Program-made: the position numbers and the translations under genes
From: Gammaproteobacteria bacterium
GTDB lineage: Bacteria; Pseudomonadota; Gammaproteobacteria; Burkholderiales; Burkholderiaceae_C
Assembly: GCA_018815325.1 (NCBI GenBank)
Contig: JAHIYE010000014.1
Span: 62,001 to 126,000 of the forward strand
DNA: 64,000 nt
Reading direction: 5' to 3'
Shown here: positions 1 to 9,672 of the stretch, in pieces
Layout: every line of letters begins with the position of its first letter
Numbering within the stretch: the first letter of the stretch is position 1
The notes under the pieces: generated by a model
What the model saw: only the letters and a program-made list of their open reading frames with translations
Databases searched by the model: none
What the model was told of the DNA's origin: nothing

Positions 1-3000
1 CCCCGGCGATTGCGATTGACCAGACCAATCCGGTGCGCTCGTCGCGCTCCACCGTGGGCACGATGACCGAACTCAACGACCACTTGAAGTTGTTGTTTGC
101 GAGGGCCGGACACCTTTTTGACAGGCAAACGGCGCAACCCGTGCGTCACGATTCGGCTGAAACAATTTACAAGGAGTTACAAACTCAGCTCGTATCGGGA
201 TGTGATCCGCGCATGGTGGTGACCTTCCCGGTGGAGTTGCCTGCGGGCACATCAGCCGAAGAAATCGAACAGTGGCTGTCGGCCAGCGGATTCACGCGGA
301 TTCAGGCCGAGCGCGAATACGCCACCCCCACGGGGCCACGCAAAGTGCTGGACGTGGTGGCGGACCGGTTCCGGCTCGGCGCAGTGGAGCGGGTCCGGGC
401 GCTTGAAGCGATTGAGGTGGCGCTCAGGCGGGGCAGCGGCCGCATGACGGTGTATGTACAGGATGAGGCCGCTGCCGACGCGGCAGAAGGCACGTCAATG
501 CCGCAGCCCCGTTTGCTGAAGTTCTCCATCGGCCTGCATTGCCCGGAAAGCGACTTGCGCTACACGGACCCCATCCCGTCGATGTTCTCTTTCAATTCGG
601 CGGTCGGTGCCTGCGAGACCTGCCGTGGTTTCGGTCGGGTGATTGGGGTGGACTACGGCCTCGTCTTTCCGAACGAGAAACTCACCCTGCGGGCTGGTGC
701 CATCAAGCCGATGCAGACCCCAGCCTGGCAGGAGGCCCAGGATGACCTGATGCGCCACGCCGAAGTGGCCGGCATCCCCAGGGACACGCCCTGGTACAAG
801 CTGACACCCGAGCAGCAGCACTGGGTGATCAATGGCTCGCCACAATGGAACGGCAAGTGGAACCAGCACTGGTTCGGCGTCAAGCGCTTCTTCGAGTACC
901 TGGAGACCAAGGCCTACAAGATGCACATCCGGGTGCTGCTCTCCAAATACCGCAGCTACACCACCTGTGGCAGTTGCAATGGTGCGCGGCTCAAGACGGA
1001 AAGTCTGCTCTGGCGCATTGGCAGCAAGGAAGATGCCGATGCCGTGCTGGCGCCATCCAGGCGATTCATGCCCCAGGGCGTGGGCTGGGCGCGCGAGCAA
1101 CTGGAGGCTTTGCCAGGTTTGTGCCTGCATGACCTGATGCTGCTCCCGATAGACCGGCTGCAACGCTTTTTTGCCGGCATGCAGCAAGAAGAGCTTGGCT
1201 ACATCCAGTCCGATGCGATGACCTCCCAGCACAGCCAGGGTGAGCATCAGGCGCTCAAGTTGCTGTTCGAGGAAATCACGACCCGGCTCAAATACCTGTG
1301 CGACGTCGGCATCGGTTATCTCACGCTGGATCGGCAGAGCCGCACCTTGTCGGGCGGAGAGGTGCAGCGCATCAACCTCACCACGGCCTTGGGTACCTCG
1401 CTGGTCAATACGCTGTTTGTGCTCGATGAGCCCAGCATCGGACTGCACCCACGGGACATGCATCGCATCATTGAAGCCATGAAACGCTTGCGAGATGCCG
1501 GCAATACCCTGGTGGTCGTTGAGCATGATCCGGCCGTGATGCTGGCCGCAGACCGCATGATCGACATGGGCCCCGGTCCGGGCGAACGCGGCGGTCAGAT
1601 CGTGTTCGATGGCAGCACAGAGGCGCTGAGAAGCGCCGATACCCTGACGGGGGCCTACCTGGGCGGACGCAAACAGGTGGGCATGGGCTTCAAGCGCATG
1701 GTCACCGAGAGTACGCCGCGCCTCATCCTCGAGGGGGCGAGCGAGCACAACCTGAAGCATGTCTCGGTGGATATCCCGCTGGGGCGGCTGGTGTGCGTGA
1801 CGGGTGTCAGTGGTTCGGGCAAGTCCACGCTGATACAGGACGTGCTGGCGCCCGCCATCATGCGCCACTTTGGCAAGGCCACCGAAACACCGGGCGCACA
1901 CGAGCGGCTGCTGGGCGCCGAGCAGCTCAGCGATGTGGTCTTTGTTGATCAATCGCCGATCGGCAAGACGGCGCGTTCCAATCCGGCCAGTTATGTTGGC
2001 GCATGGGATACGCTGCGCGAGATATTTGCCACTGCGCCGCTGGCGCGTCAGCGCGGTTACACCGCGACCAAGTTCAGTTTCAACAGCGGCGATGGACGCT
2101 GCCCGACCTGTGGCGGCTCCGGCTTCGAGCATGTGGAGATGCAGTTCCTCAGCGATGTGTACTTGCGCTGTCCGGACTGCGATGGCAAGCGCTACCGCCC
2201 CGAGATTCTGGAGGTGACGATCGAGCGGACCCTGCCTGCCGCTACGGCAGCAGGGGGCGCGCGAACCCGGCATCTCAATGTGGCCGATGTACTGAATCTC
2301 ACCGTCAGCGAGGCTGCAGCCCTGTTTGCAGCAGACCGTGATGTGATTCGTGCCTTGCAGCCCATCATGGATGTGGGGCTCGACTATGTGAAGCTCGGGC
2401 AGCCTGTGCCCACGCTCTCGGGCGGCGAGGCGCAGCGCCTCAAGCTCGCCGGTTTTCTGGCTGATGCCGCGAAAACAGCCAGTGCCAGCCGGCAAGCCAT
2501 GGCGCGCAAAGGCACCCTATTTCTGTTCGACGAGCCGACCACCGGCCTGCATTTTGATGACATTGCCAAGCTCATGCGGGCCATGCGCAAGCTGCTCGAT
2601 GCAGGGCATTCGCTGGTGGTGATCGAGCACAACGTGGACGTGATGCGTGCGAGCGACTGGCTGATCGACCTCGGGCCCGAGGGGGGCGACGCCGGTGGCG
2701 AGGTGGTGGCCTGCGGAACACCTGAAGAGGTGCGCCTGCACCCGACCTCCCATACCGGTCAGGCCTTGCGCGAGTATGAGGGGGCGCTGGGACAGGGGAC
2801 GCACGTGGTGGACGAGCCCCGGCCTGACTGGGGCTCGGCTGCAGTGGCAGACCGGGCCGTGGCGCCTGGCCTGGATGAGATCCAGATCATCAATGCCAAG
2901 GAGCACAACCTCAAGAGCCTGTCGGTCAACATCCCGCGCGGCAAGTTCAATGTGATCACGGGGGTGTCAGGTTCGGGCAAGTCCACGCTGGCTTTTGACA

Positions 3001-5693
3001 TCCTGTTCAACGAGGGGCAGCGCCGTTACCTTGAGTCGCTCAATGCCTATGCGCGCAGCATTGTGCAGCCTGCCGGGCGCCCTGAGGTGGATGCGGTCTA
3101 TGGCATTCCGCCGACCGTCGCGATCGAACAGCGGCTCTCGCGTGGGGGACGCAAGTCCACCGTGGGAACCACGACCGAGGTCTGGCATTTTCTGCGCCTG
3201 CTCTATGTGAAACTGGGCACGCAGCACTGCATCCATGAGGGGGCTGCCGTTGCACCGCAGACACCAGACAGCATTGCGGCCCAACTGATGAAGAACTTCC
3301 GGGGTCAGCATATTGGCCTGCTCGCCCCCCTGGTGATGAACCGCAAGGGCGTTTACACGGAGCTTGCCGAATGGGCGCGCCCACGCGGCTTTACCCATCT
3401 GCGGGTGGACGGCAACTTCCTGCCCACCACGCAATTCCCCCGCATTGACCGGTTCAAGGAGCACACCATCGAGCTGCCCGTGGCTAGTCTCCAAGTGACG
3501 CCAGAGCATGAGACGCAATTGCGTGAAGCTTTGGCGACCGCGCTCATGCATGGCAAGGGCGTGCTGCATGTGCTCAGCGAGTTGACGGGGCTGGAGGCCG
3601 CCATGGCGGCTGGCCTGCCCACCGCTGATATCGGCCGGGTGGATGTGTTTTCCACTCAGCGGGCCTGCCCGGTGTGTGCCACCTCGTATGCCGAGCTCGA
3701 TCCCCGTCTGTTCAGCTACAACAGCAAGCACGGCTGGTGCCCCGATTGCGTGGGCACCGGCGTGAAGCTGAGCCGCGAGCAGCGCAAGGTGTTCGACGAC
3801 TCCACGCGTGACGATGACAACAAGGGTCGTGAACAAACCTTTGCCGAGCCCGAGATTGAGGACCTGGCGGATGTCGCGTGCCCGAGCTGTGAGGGCACCC
3901 GCCTGAACCCGGTGGCACGTGCCGTGAAGTTTGCTGGTGTGGGCATCACCGACATCGCACGCCTGAGCGTCAGCGACATACGGGCCTGGGTGGCCACACT
4001 GGAAGTGGTGGGGCGCATGAGCGGGCGCGAGAGCGATATCGCACGCGACCTGATCCCCGAGATCAAGAGCCGGCTGGAATTTCTGGAAGAAGTGGGCCTG
4101 GGCTACCTCACGCTCGATCGCGGTGCGCCCACGCTTTCGGGCGGCGAGGCGCAGCGCATTCGACTGGCGGCGCAGCTGGGCAGCAATCTGCAGGGTGTGT
4201 GCTACGTGCTGGATGAGCCCACCATCGGCCTGCACGCGCGCGACAACAAAATTCTGCTGGGCGCCCTGCAGACGCTGAGCGACAAGGGCAACACCCTGGT
4301 GGTGGTGGAGCACGACGAGGATACGATCCGCCACGCCGACCACATCATCGACATCGGCCCGAGCGCAGGCAAGCGCGGGGGCTGGCTGGTGGCTGAGGGC
4401 CAGGCGGCGGATATTTCGGCGGTAGCCGAATCTGTCACCGGGCGCTACCTGCTGCATGCGATGCGGCATCCGCTGCAGCCCCGACGCGACGTGGTGGATG
4501 CGGGTATGACAGCTGCGCCCGCCGCCGGGACTGTCCCGGCACCTGTGGATGTGACACCCGTCACGAAGCCTGGTCGCAAGCGCAAGGTGGCGCCGGCTGC
4601 AGCGCCGGTGGCAGAGTCCACGGCGCTGCCATGGCTCACGGTTCATGGCGCCAGCCTGCACAACCTGCAACAGGTCACGGCGGCGTTGCCCTTGCGGCGG
4701 CTGGTCGCCGTCACCGGCGTCAGTGGTTCCGGCAAGTCCACGCTGGCGCGTGACGTGCTGCTGGCCAATGTGCAGGCTGCCGTGATTCAACGCTCCACCA
4801 AAGCCGGACGTGAGGCCTGGGATGCCGGCAAGTCGGCACCCTGGTCGGGGTGCGAAGGCATCACCGGCTTTGAGTCGATCGACCGTGTGCTTGAGGTGGA
4901 CCAGACGCCGATCGGCAAAACGCCGCGCAGTTGTCCGGCCACCTATATCGGTTTCTGGGACACCATCCGCAAACTGTTTGCGGAGACGCTGGAAGCAAAG
5001 GCGCGTGGCTATGCTGCCAACCGCTTCAGCTTCAACACCGGGGAGGGCCGTTGCCCGGGCTGCGAGGGGCAGGGCATACGCACCATCGGCATGAGCTTTC
5101 TGCCTGATGTGAAGGTCTTGTGTGAGACCTGCCGGGGTGCCCGGTTCAACCCGGAAACCCAGGCGGTGACCTGGCGTGGCAAGAACATTGGTGAGGTGCT
5201 GCAGATGGAGGTGGATGAGGCCGTGGAGTTCTTCGCTGCGATGCCCAACATCAGCCACCCCTTGCAACTGCTCAAGGACGTGGGGCTGGGCTACCTCACC
5301 CTGGGCCAGCCCTCTCCTACCCTGAGCGGGGGCGAGGCGCAGCGTATCAAGCTCGTCACCGAACTCAGCAAGGTGCGCGATGACATCACGCGGCGCGGCC
5401 AGAAGACACCGCATACGCTGTATGTGCTCGACGAGCCGACGGTAGGCCTGCACATGGCCGATGTGGAAAAACTCATCCATGTGCTGCACCGGCTGGTCAA
5501 TGGCGGCCACAGCGTGGTGGTGATTGAGCATGATCTCGACGTGATCGCCGAGGCCGACTGGATCATCGATCTTGGTCCCGAAGGTGGCAAGGCCGGCGGG
5601 CGCATTGTGGCTGCGGCGCCGCCCGAGGAGGTGGTGCGACTCGGCACCCATACCGGGCAGGCGCTGGCGCCCGTGCTGCGAAGGGTCGGCTGA
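1..5693 (+). CDS. uvrA: Tandem (double-length) UvrA-type excinuclease subunit A, 5' end outside the window
   Basis: DNA-damage recognition ATPase of nucleotide excision repair, in an unusual tandem form. The reading frame is open from base 3 and already encodes the UvrA segment AIDQTNPVRSSRSTVGTMTE, so the true start lies upstream. At least 1896 codons are present; ordinary UvrA has about 940-960. Four ABC modules follow one another: signature LSGGEVQR near 1350; Walker A GVSGSGKST near 1803 with LSGGEAQR near 2418; Walker A near 2964 with LSGGEAQR near 4134; Walker A near 4716 with LSGGEAQR near 5322. Each half carries UvrA zinc-module CxxC pairs (for example CPTCGGSG near 2100 and CPGCEGQG near 5053). 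The first Walker A would be off-window. Such long UvrA forms occur in Burkholderiales; whether this one serves general repair or a special task cannot be read here. It converges on the next gene. Confidence 0.93.
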   Translation, partial: PAIAIDQTNPVRSSRSTVGTMTELNDHLKLLFARAGHLFDRQTAQPVRHDSAETIYKELQTQLVSGCDPRMVVTFPVELPAGTSAEEIEQWLSASGFTRIQAEREYATPTGPRKVLDVVADRFRLGAVERVRALEAIEVALRRGSGRMTVYVQDEAAADAAEGTSMPQPRLLKFSIGLHCPESDLRYTDPIPSMFSFNSAVGACETCRGFGRVIGVDYGLVFPNEKLTLRAGAIKPMQTPAWQEAQDDLMRHAEVAGIPRDTPWYKLTPEQQHWVINGSPQWNGKWNQHWFGVKRFFEYLETKAYKMHIRVLLSKYRSYTTCGSCNGARLKTESLLWRIGSKEDADAVLAPSRRFMPQGVGWAREQLEALPGLCLHDLMLLPIDRLQRFFAGMQQEELGYIQSDAMTSQHSQGEHQALKLLFEEITTRLKYLCDVGIGYLTLDRQSRTLSGGEVQRINLTTALGTSLVNTLFVLDEPSIGLHPRDMHRIIEAMKRLRDAGNTLVVVEHDPAVMLAADRMIDMGPGPGERGGQIVFDGSTEALRSADTLTGAYLGGRKQVGMGFKRMVTESTPRLILEGASEHNLKHVSVDIPLGRLVCVTGVSGSGKSTLIQDVLAPAIMRHFGKATETPGAHERLLGAEQLSDVVFVDQSPIGKTARSNPASYVGAWDTLREIFATAPLARQRGYTATKFSFNSGDGRCPTCGGSGFEHVEMQFLSDVYLRCPDCDGKRYRPEILEVTIERTLPAATAAGGARTRHLNVADVLNLTVSEAAALFAADRDVIRALQPIMDVGLDYVKLGQPVPTLSGGEAQRLKLAGFLADAAKTASASRQAMARKGTLFLFDEPTTGLHFDDIAKLMRAMRKLLDAGHSLVVIEHNVDVMRASDWLIDLGPEGGDAGGEVVACGTPEEVRLHPTSHTGQALREYEGALGQGTHVVDEPRPDWGSAAVADRAVAPGLDEIQIINAKEHNLKSLSVNIPRGKFNVITGVSGSGKSTLAFDILFNEGQRRYLESLNAYARSIVQPAGRPEVDAVYGIPPTVAIEQRLSRGGRKSTVGTTTEVWHFLRLLYVKLGTQHCIHEGAAVAPQTPDSIAAQLMKNFRGQHIGLLAPLVMNRKGVYTELAEWARPRGFTHLRVDGNFLPTTQFPRIDRFKEHTIELPVASLQVTPEHETQLREALATALMHGKGVLHVLSELTGLEAAMAAGLPTADIGRVDVFSTQRACPVCATSYAELDPRLFSYNSKHGWCPDCVGTGVKLSREQRKVFDDSTRDDDNKGREQTFAEPEIEDLADVACPSCEGTRLNPVARAVKFAGVGITDIARLSVSDIRAWVATLEVVGRMSGRESDIARDLIPEIKSRLEFLEEVGLGYLTLDRGAPTLSGGEAQRIRLAAQLGSNLQGVCYVLDEPTIGLHARDNKILLGALQTLSDKGNTLVVVEHDEDTIRHADHIIDIGPSAGKRGGWLVAEGQAADISAVAESVTGRYLLHAMRHPLQPRRDVVDAGMTAAPAAGTVPAPVDVTPVTKPGRKRKVAPAAAPVAESTALPWLTVHGASLHNLQQVTAALPLRRLVAVTGVSGSGKSTLARDVLLANVQAAVIQRSTKAGREAWDAGKSAPWSGCEGITGFESIDRVLEVDQTPIGKTPRSCPATYIGFWDTIRKLFAETLEAKARGYAANRFSFNTGEGRCPGCEGQGIRTIGMSFLPDVKVLCETCRGARFNPETQAVTWRGKNIGEVLQMEVDEAVEFFAAMPNISHPLQLLKDVGLGYLTLGQPSPTLSGGEAQRIKLVTELSKVRDDITRRGQKTPHTLYVLDEPTVGLHMADVEKLIHVLHRLVNGGHSVVVIEHDLDVIAEADWIIDLGPEGGKAGGRIVAAAPPEEVVRLGTHTGQALAPVLRRVG

Positions 5694-5735
5694 TGCGCGG
5701 TGCTTGTCGTCCCGCTGAGCCGGGGTTCTTCCAGC

Positions 5736-6587
5736 TCAACAGCGGTGAGGGCGGGCCGCAAGAATCAAGCGAGCCACTTCGGTGAAACCGGCGCCACGCT
5801 CTCCCTGCGTGATGTAGCGTGGCTGGTGCGTGAGTTCCGCCTCGAAGCGGCGGATATTGGCCACGCCCACGCTGTGCGGGAAATGCTCGAACATCAGCTG
5901 GTCATTGGTCGAGTCACCCACATAGACCCAGCGCGCCAGTTCGGCATCAAGCTCCCGGGCATAGAGCTCGTGCACGATCCAGCGTGCGCCGATCAGCTTG
6001 TCGTGGGCACCGTACCAGCCGTTGATGTGGATGCTGCTGACGGTGGCCGTCATGCCCTCCTGCTGCATGATGCGCACCACCTGGGCAATCTGGGCGGGGG
6101 CCAGCATGGAGAACTCGCTGTGGTCGATCGCAATGTCGGTTTCTCGCCCCGGCGAGTCCTGTGCCAGACGCGCCCCGGGCACCTCTCGCAGCACGCGTTG
6201 TGCGACCTGTTGCAGGCGCAGGAAATTGGTGCTGCGCGTGGCAGCATCCTGTTGATATAGTTTTGATAGCGGATGGCGAAATCCTGGCAAGGGCTGCAGG
6301 CCATTTTTATCACTTATTTGGGTCGAGGCGTGTGCAGTTTGCAGTGCTACCGCCCCGTTTTCTGCCACGATCGCATCAACCGGCCAGGTCTGCGCCATGG
6401 GTTCGCTCCAACCCACGGGGCGGCCAGTGATGGGAATCACATGCAGGCCCGCACGCTTGAGGTCGGCCAGCGCCTGCAAGGCATCGGGCGTGATGGCGCC
6501 CTCAGTGGTGAGGGTGTCGTCGATGTCGGTGAACACGCCGAAAATCTGACGGCGCTCGGCCAGTGGCCAGTGGGCAAGAGGGTGCAT
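5736..6587 (-). CDS. HAD-IIB (Cof-like) sugar-phosphatase-type hydrolase
   Basis: Cytosolic haloacid-dehalogenase-superfamily phosphatase of the IIB subgroup, which includes Cof proteins, mannosyl-phosphoglycerate phosphatases and trehalose/sucrose phosphatases. The nucleophile motif FTDIDDTLTTEG lies near residue 14, motif II is PITGRP and motif IV is GDSTNDQLMFEHF. The open frame extends upstream to 6869, but the ATG at 6587 (protein beginning MHPLAHWPL) is chosen because the extra part has no HAD sequence and would overlap the divergent hydrolase. It gives 283 residues, normal for the family. The substrate cannot be named; the otsB gene of this window is broken, so a sugar-phosphate role is worth considering. 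A 54-bp repeat copy lies inside the gene at 6254-6307 in antisense. Confidence 0.85.
   Translation of the reverse strand: MHPLAHWPLAERRQIFGVFTDIDDTLTTEGAITPDALQALADLKRAGLHVIPITGRPVGWSEPMAQTWPVDAIVAENGAVALQTAHASTQISDKNGLQPLPGFRHPLSKLYQQDAATRSTNFLRLQQVAQRVLREVPGARLAQDSPGRETDIAIDHSEFSMLAPAQIAQVVRIMQQEGMTATVSSIHINGWYGAHDKLIGARWIVHELYARELDAELARWVYVGDSTNDQLMFEHFPHSVGVANIRRFEAELTHQPRYITQGERGAGFTEVARLILAARPHRC
6254..6307 (+). repeat. 54-bp dispersed palindromic repeat, copy A
   Basis: First of six copies that align end to end with no gaps. It begins GATATAG, has the inverted arm ATAGC at positions 13-17, the invariant AGG at positions 37-39 and ends CATTTT. Here it is antisense to the HAD-IIB gene that contains it, unlike copies B-D, which are read in the sense direction. 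Confidence 0.6.
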
Positions 6588-6644
6588 GCGTTGCTTGTGC
6601 GAGGGCTTGGGTGAAAATTGGGGCAACTTTACATGAGGCGGCTT

Positions 6645-7550
6645 ATGAACGAGGCGGTGCAGAGGGCGCACGAGATGGCACACGAGACAAGGCACTGGGT
6701 GACGCATGGCGACATCCGGCTGCATGTATGGGAAAAGTACCAAGGCACGGCTGCAGGCAAGAAGGTGATCGTGCTCGCGCATGGCTCGGCCACGGCGGGA
6801 ATCGAGAGTTTTGATCTGCAGGTGCCGGGCCGGCCCACTTTCAGCCTGATGGATTTTCTGGTCGAGCAAGGGTTTGATGTGTTCGCCCCCGATGTGCGGG
6901 GCTTTGGACGGTCAACATACCCTGACAGCTTCCTCAGCACGGATGAAGCCAGCGAAGACCTGAATGCGGTGGTTGATTACGTCTGCGCATTGCGTGGCGT
7001 GGCCCAGGTGCATCTGCTGGCCTGGTCCTGGGGCACCCAGTACGGTGGCCGTTTCGTGATGGCACATCCGCACAAGGTGGCGAAGTACATCAGCTACGCG
7101 CAGATGCATGCCAACAGCCCCGATCTGGTGGCACGTCGTTCGCGCCTGGACACCTTCAGGCGTTCGCCCTATATCCGCATCACCGAGCAGGGCTGGAAGC
7201 TGCGCTTTGATTCGATGACGCCGCCAGAGGCGAATCTGCCTGAGGTGGTGGATGCCTTTGCCGCTGTGGCGGCCAGGGTGCAGCCCCGATCACCGACTGG
7301 CCCGCATATAGACCTGCTGACCCTGCTGCCCCTGGTGGACGCCACACAGCTGACCGTGCCAGTGATGCTGATCCACGGCCAATATGACGACGTGGCCGAT
7401 CTGGATGGCCTGCTGCCCTTCTTCCGGCAACTGCCGCATCCGGACAAGCGCTACATCGTGATCCCCGATGCCGGCCACATGATGCACCTGCAAAAAGGCC
7501 ATCGCCGCTTCCAGCATGAGGTGGCGAGCTTTTTCCTGTCGCCTGGCTGA
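6645..7550 (+). CDS. Alpha/beta-fold hydrolase
   Basis: Serine hydrolase of the alpha/beta-fold superfamily, probably cytosolic since no signal peptide is seen. HGSATAG near the N-terminus fits the oxyanion-hole loop. The nucleophile elbow is AWSWGTQ, where the first Gly of GxSxG is replaced by Ala. The acid is probably in HGQYDD and the catalytic His in DAGHMMH. Total length is 301 residues. The frame is open from a TTG at 6618 and an ATG at 6633; the ATG at 6645 is preferred because GAGG lies seven bases upstream of it. It is divergent from the HAD gene and convergent with prfC. The natural ester or amide substrate is unknown. Confidence 0.85.
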   Translation: MNEAVQRAHEMAHETRHWVTHGDIRLHVWEKYQGTAAGKKVIVLAHGSATAGIESFDLQVPGRPTFSLMDFLVEQGFDVFAPDVRGFGRSTYPDSFLSTDEASEDLNAVVDYVCALRGVAQVHLLAWSWGTQYGGRFVMAHPHKVAKYISYAQMHANSPDLVARRSRLDTFRRSPYIRITEQGWKLRFDSMTPPEANLPEVVDAFAAVAARVQPRSPTGPHIDLLTLLPLVDATQLTVPVMLIHGQYDDVADLDGLLPFFRQLPHPDKRYIVIPDAGHMMHLQKGHRRFQHEVASFFLSPG

Positions 7551-7567
7551 AGGCCTGCAGGGGTGAA

Positions 7568-9199
7568 TTAGCCCGCGCTTTGCAGTGCCAGACCCGCATG
7601 CTCGCGCAGCGGGTGGAAATGGATCTTGGGGAAACGCTCCTGCGCGAGCCGCACGTCATAAGGCGATGTGCACAGATAGGCCAGCGTGTCGGCCGCATCG
7701 CGCGCCATGCGCTGAGGGTAGGCGTCCACGAAGGCGCGCAACTCGGCAGGGGTATCCGCTGTGATCCAGCGTGCACCGGTGTACTGGCTCGATTCGAGCC
7801 GGACGTCGGCGTCGTACTCCCCTTTGAGACGGTGTTGCACCACCTCAAACTGCAATTGCCCGATCGCACCGAGCAGCATGTTGCCGCCCATTTCGGGGCG
7901 GAACACCTGGATCGCACCTTCCTCACCCAACTGGGCCAGGCCCTGTTGCAACTGCTTGGTGCGCAGCGGGTTTCTCAACACCACGGTCATGAACATCTCG
8001 GGGGCGAAGAAAGGCAGGCCGGTGAACTGCAATGCCACGCTGCCGTCGGTGATGGTATCGCCCAGCTGCACGCCGCCATGGGTGGTGAAGCCCACGATGT
8101 CACCTGCGTAGGCTTCTTCCACCGCTTCGCGGCGCTGGCTCATGAAGGTCACCACGCTGGTAGGGCGCAGTTCCTTGGCGGTGCGCTGCACCTTGAGTTT
8201 CATGCCCGGCGTGTACTTGCCTGAACACACGCGAACGAATGCAATGCGGTCGCGGTGGTTGGCGTCCATATTGGCCTGCACCTTGAACACCACGCCGGAG
8301 AAGGCGTCGTCCTCGGGGTGGACTTCTTTCACGACGGGCTGCTTGTTGACCAGCAGCGAGCTGGTGCGTAGCTGCGGCGAAGGGGCCAGATCCACCAGGG
8401 CATCGAGCACTTCCATCACGCCGAAGTTGTTGACGCCGGAGCCGAAGAACACGGGCGTCTGCTTGCCGGCGAGAAAGGCTTCGCGGTCAAAGGAGGGGGA
8501 GGCACCGGTGGCCAGTTCCATGCTCTCCTCGGCTGTCTCGAATTCGTGACCGAAGCGCTTGCGCAGGGCCTCGCGGTCGCTCAGAGGCATGGCTTCGAAA
8601 TCCTGCGGCAGGCGCTCGCTGCCCGATTCGAACACCGTCATGGCCTGTGTGCGCAGGTTGATGATGCCGGCAAATGTCTTGCCCTGGCCCACCGGCCAGG
8701 TCATGGGCACGCAGGGCATGCCGAGCTCGCGCTCCACCTCGTCGAGGATGTCGAGCGGGTCGCGCACCTCGCGGTCCATCTTGTTGACGAAGGTGATGAT
8801 GGGGGTGTTGCGCTGGCGGCAGACCTCGATCAGGCGGCGCGTCTGCGCCTCCACGCCGTTGGCGGCATCGATCACCATCAGGGCCGAGTCCACCGCGGTG
8901 AGCACGCGGTAGGTGTCCTCGGAGAAGTCCTTGTGGCCGGGTGTGTCCAGCAGGTTGATCACGTGATCGCGGTACTGCATCTGCATCACCGAGCTGGCCA
9001 CCGAGATGCCGCGCTGCTTCTCGATCTCCATCCAGTCCGAGGTGGCATGGCGCGAAGCCTTGCGTGCCTTGACCGAGCCGGCGATCTGGATCGCGCCCGA
9101 AAACAGCAGCAGCTTCTCGGTCAGCGTGGTTTTACCCGCGTCCGGGTGGGAGATGATGGCAAAAGTTCGGCGGCGCCGGGTTTCAGAGGCGTAGGACAC
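7568..9199 (-). CDS. prfC: Peptide chain release factor 3
   Basis: RF3, the GTPase that removes RF1/RF2 from the ribosome after termination and helps quality control of translation. The protein has 543 residues, close to family length. Its G domain shows G1 SHPDAGKTTL at residues 17-26, G3 DTPGHKDF near residue 88 and G4 NKMD near residue 142, followed by the translation-factor barrel and the RF3 C-terminal domain. The start codon is GTG at 9199 (protein MSYASETRRRRTF), at the usual position relative to the G1 motif. The gene stands alone between two oppositely oriented transcription units. Confidence 0.97.
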   Translation of the reverse strand: MSYASETRRRRTFAIISHPDAGKTTLTEKLLLFSGAIQIAGSVKARKASRHATSDWMEIEKQRGISVASSVMQMQYRDHVINLLDTPGHKDFSEDTYRVLTAVDSALMVIDAANGVEAQTRRLIEVCRQRNTPIITFVNKMDREVRDPLDILDEVERELGMPCVPMTWPVGQGKTFAGIINLRTQAMTVFESGSERLPQDFEAMPLSDREALRKRFGHEFETAEESMELATGASPSFDREAFLAGKQTPVFFGSGVNNFGVMEVLDALVDLAPSPQLRTSSLLVNKQPVVKEVHPEDDAFSGVVFKVQANMDANHRDRIAFVRVCSGKYTPGMKLKVQRTAKELRPTSVVTFMSQRREAVEEAYAGDIVGFTTHGGVQLGDTITDGSVALQFTGLPFFAPEMFMTVVLRNPLRTKQLQQGLAQLGEEGAIQVFRPEMGGNMLLGAIGQLQFEVVQHRLKGEYDADVRLESSQYTGARWITADTPAELRAFVDAYPQRMARDAADTLAYLCTSPYDVRLAQERFPKIHFHPLREHAGLALQSAG

Positions 9200-9468
9200 G
9201 ACGGTTCCAGAAGGTAAGCAGGGTGCGAGAGCGCCCTGCGGCAGGCATGGGAGGGGTTTGGGCCTGCCGTGCTGTCGTGCAGGCGGGCCAGCACCCGAAT
9301 GGTGGCGATTTTACCGGAGGTGTATCGAGCGGCGGCGATTCGGGCATGGCGCGGCCTTGGATCTCCAGCGAAGCGCGCCAAAGCCACGCCTGACGTGGGC
9401 ATGCCGATAGCGCGAGGCAGGCTGCCGGCATGGCAAGGTGGAAATATGCACTCGAGCGCAGATATTCG

Positions 9469-9474
9469 TATAAT
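9469..9474 (+). promoter_or_regulatory. -10 box of the ahcY operon promoter
   Basis: A perfect TATAAT ends seven bases before the first conserved bases of the SAH riboswitch, placing the transcript start near 9480. The -35 region is weak (around ATGCAC, 9446-9451). The stretch 9200-9460 upstream of it shows no gene. Confidence 0.6.
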
Positions 9475-9480
9475 TGAGGC

Positions 9481-9595
9481 TTCCGAGGAGCGATGCAGCT
9501 CAGATTCTGTTTCCACGCATGGAGGCGGATTTGGGTGAGGCTCGGAACGTCAAGCGCTTTGTGCGTTTCACACCCCAAACGGCGCTCACCCACGG
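9481..9595 (+). promoter_or_regulatory. S-adenosylhomocysteine (SAH) riboswitch
   Basis: The sequence shows the hallmark blocks of the SAH riboswitch in order: CCGAGGAGCGATGCAGC at 9483, GTGAGGCTCGGAACG ending at 9549, and AACGGCGCTCACCCA at 9578-9592. GAGGCTCGG can pair with the first CCGAG, and the last block pairs back toward the GAGCG region in the known pseudoknot fold. SAH riboswitches occur in proteobacteria directly upstream of ahcY and turn expression on when SAH accumulates. Here it sits 77 bases ahead of ahcY, just behind a TATAAT box. Confidence 0.92.
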
Positions 9596-9672
9596 ATCTG
9601 TGCGGTGAGTTTGTCCTTCAGGAGGCGCCTGCTTCAGTCCGTGGTCATTCAAGTTTATCTTTGGAGTGAACC

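Noticed and set aside
495-2495. Long minus-strand open frame opposite uvrA, and a second one at 2967-5651
   Set aside because: Both are antisense shadows in GC-rich coding DNA: low-complexity His/Arg/Gly composition, no domains, and the sense strand encodes clear UvrA motifs.
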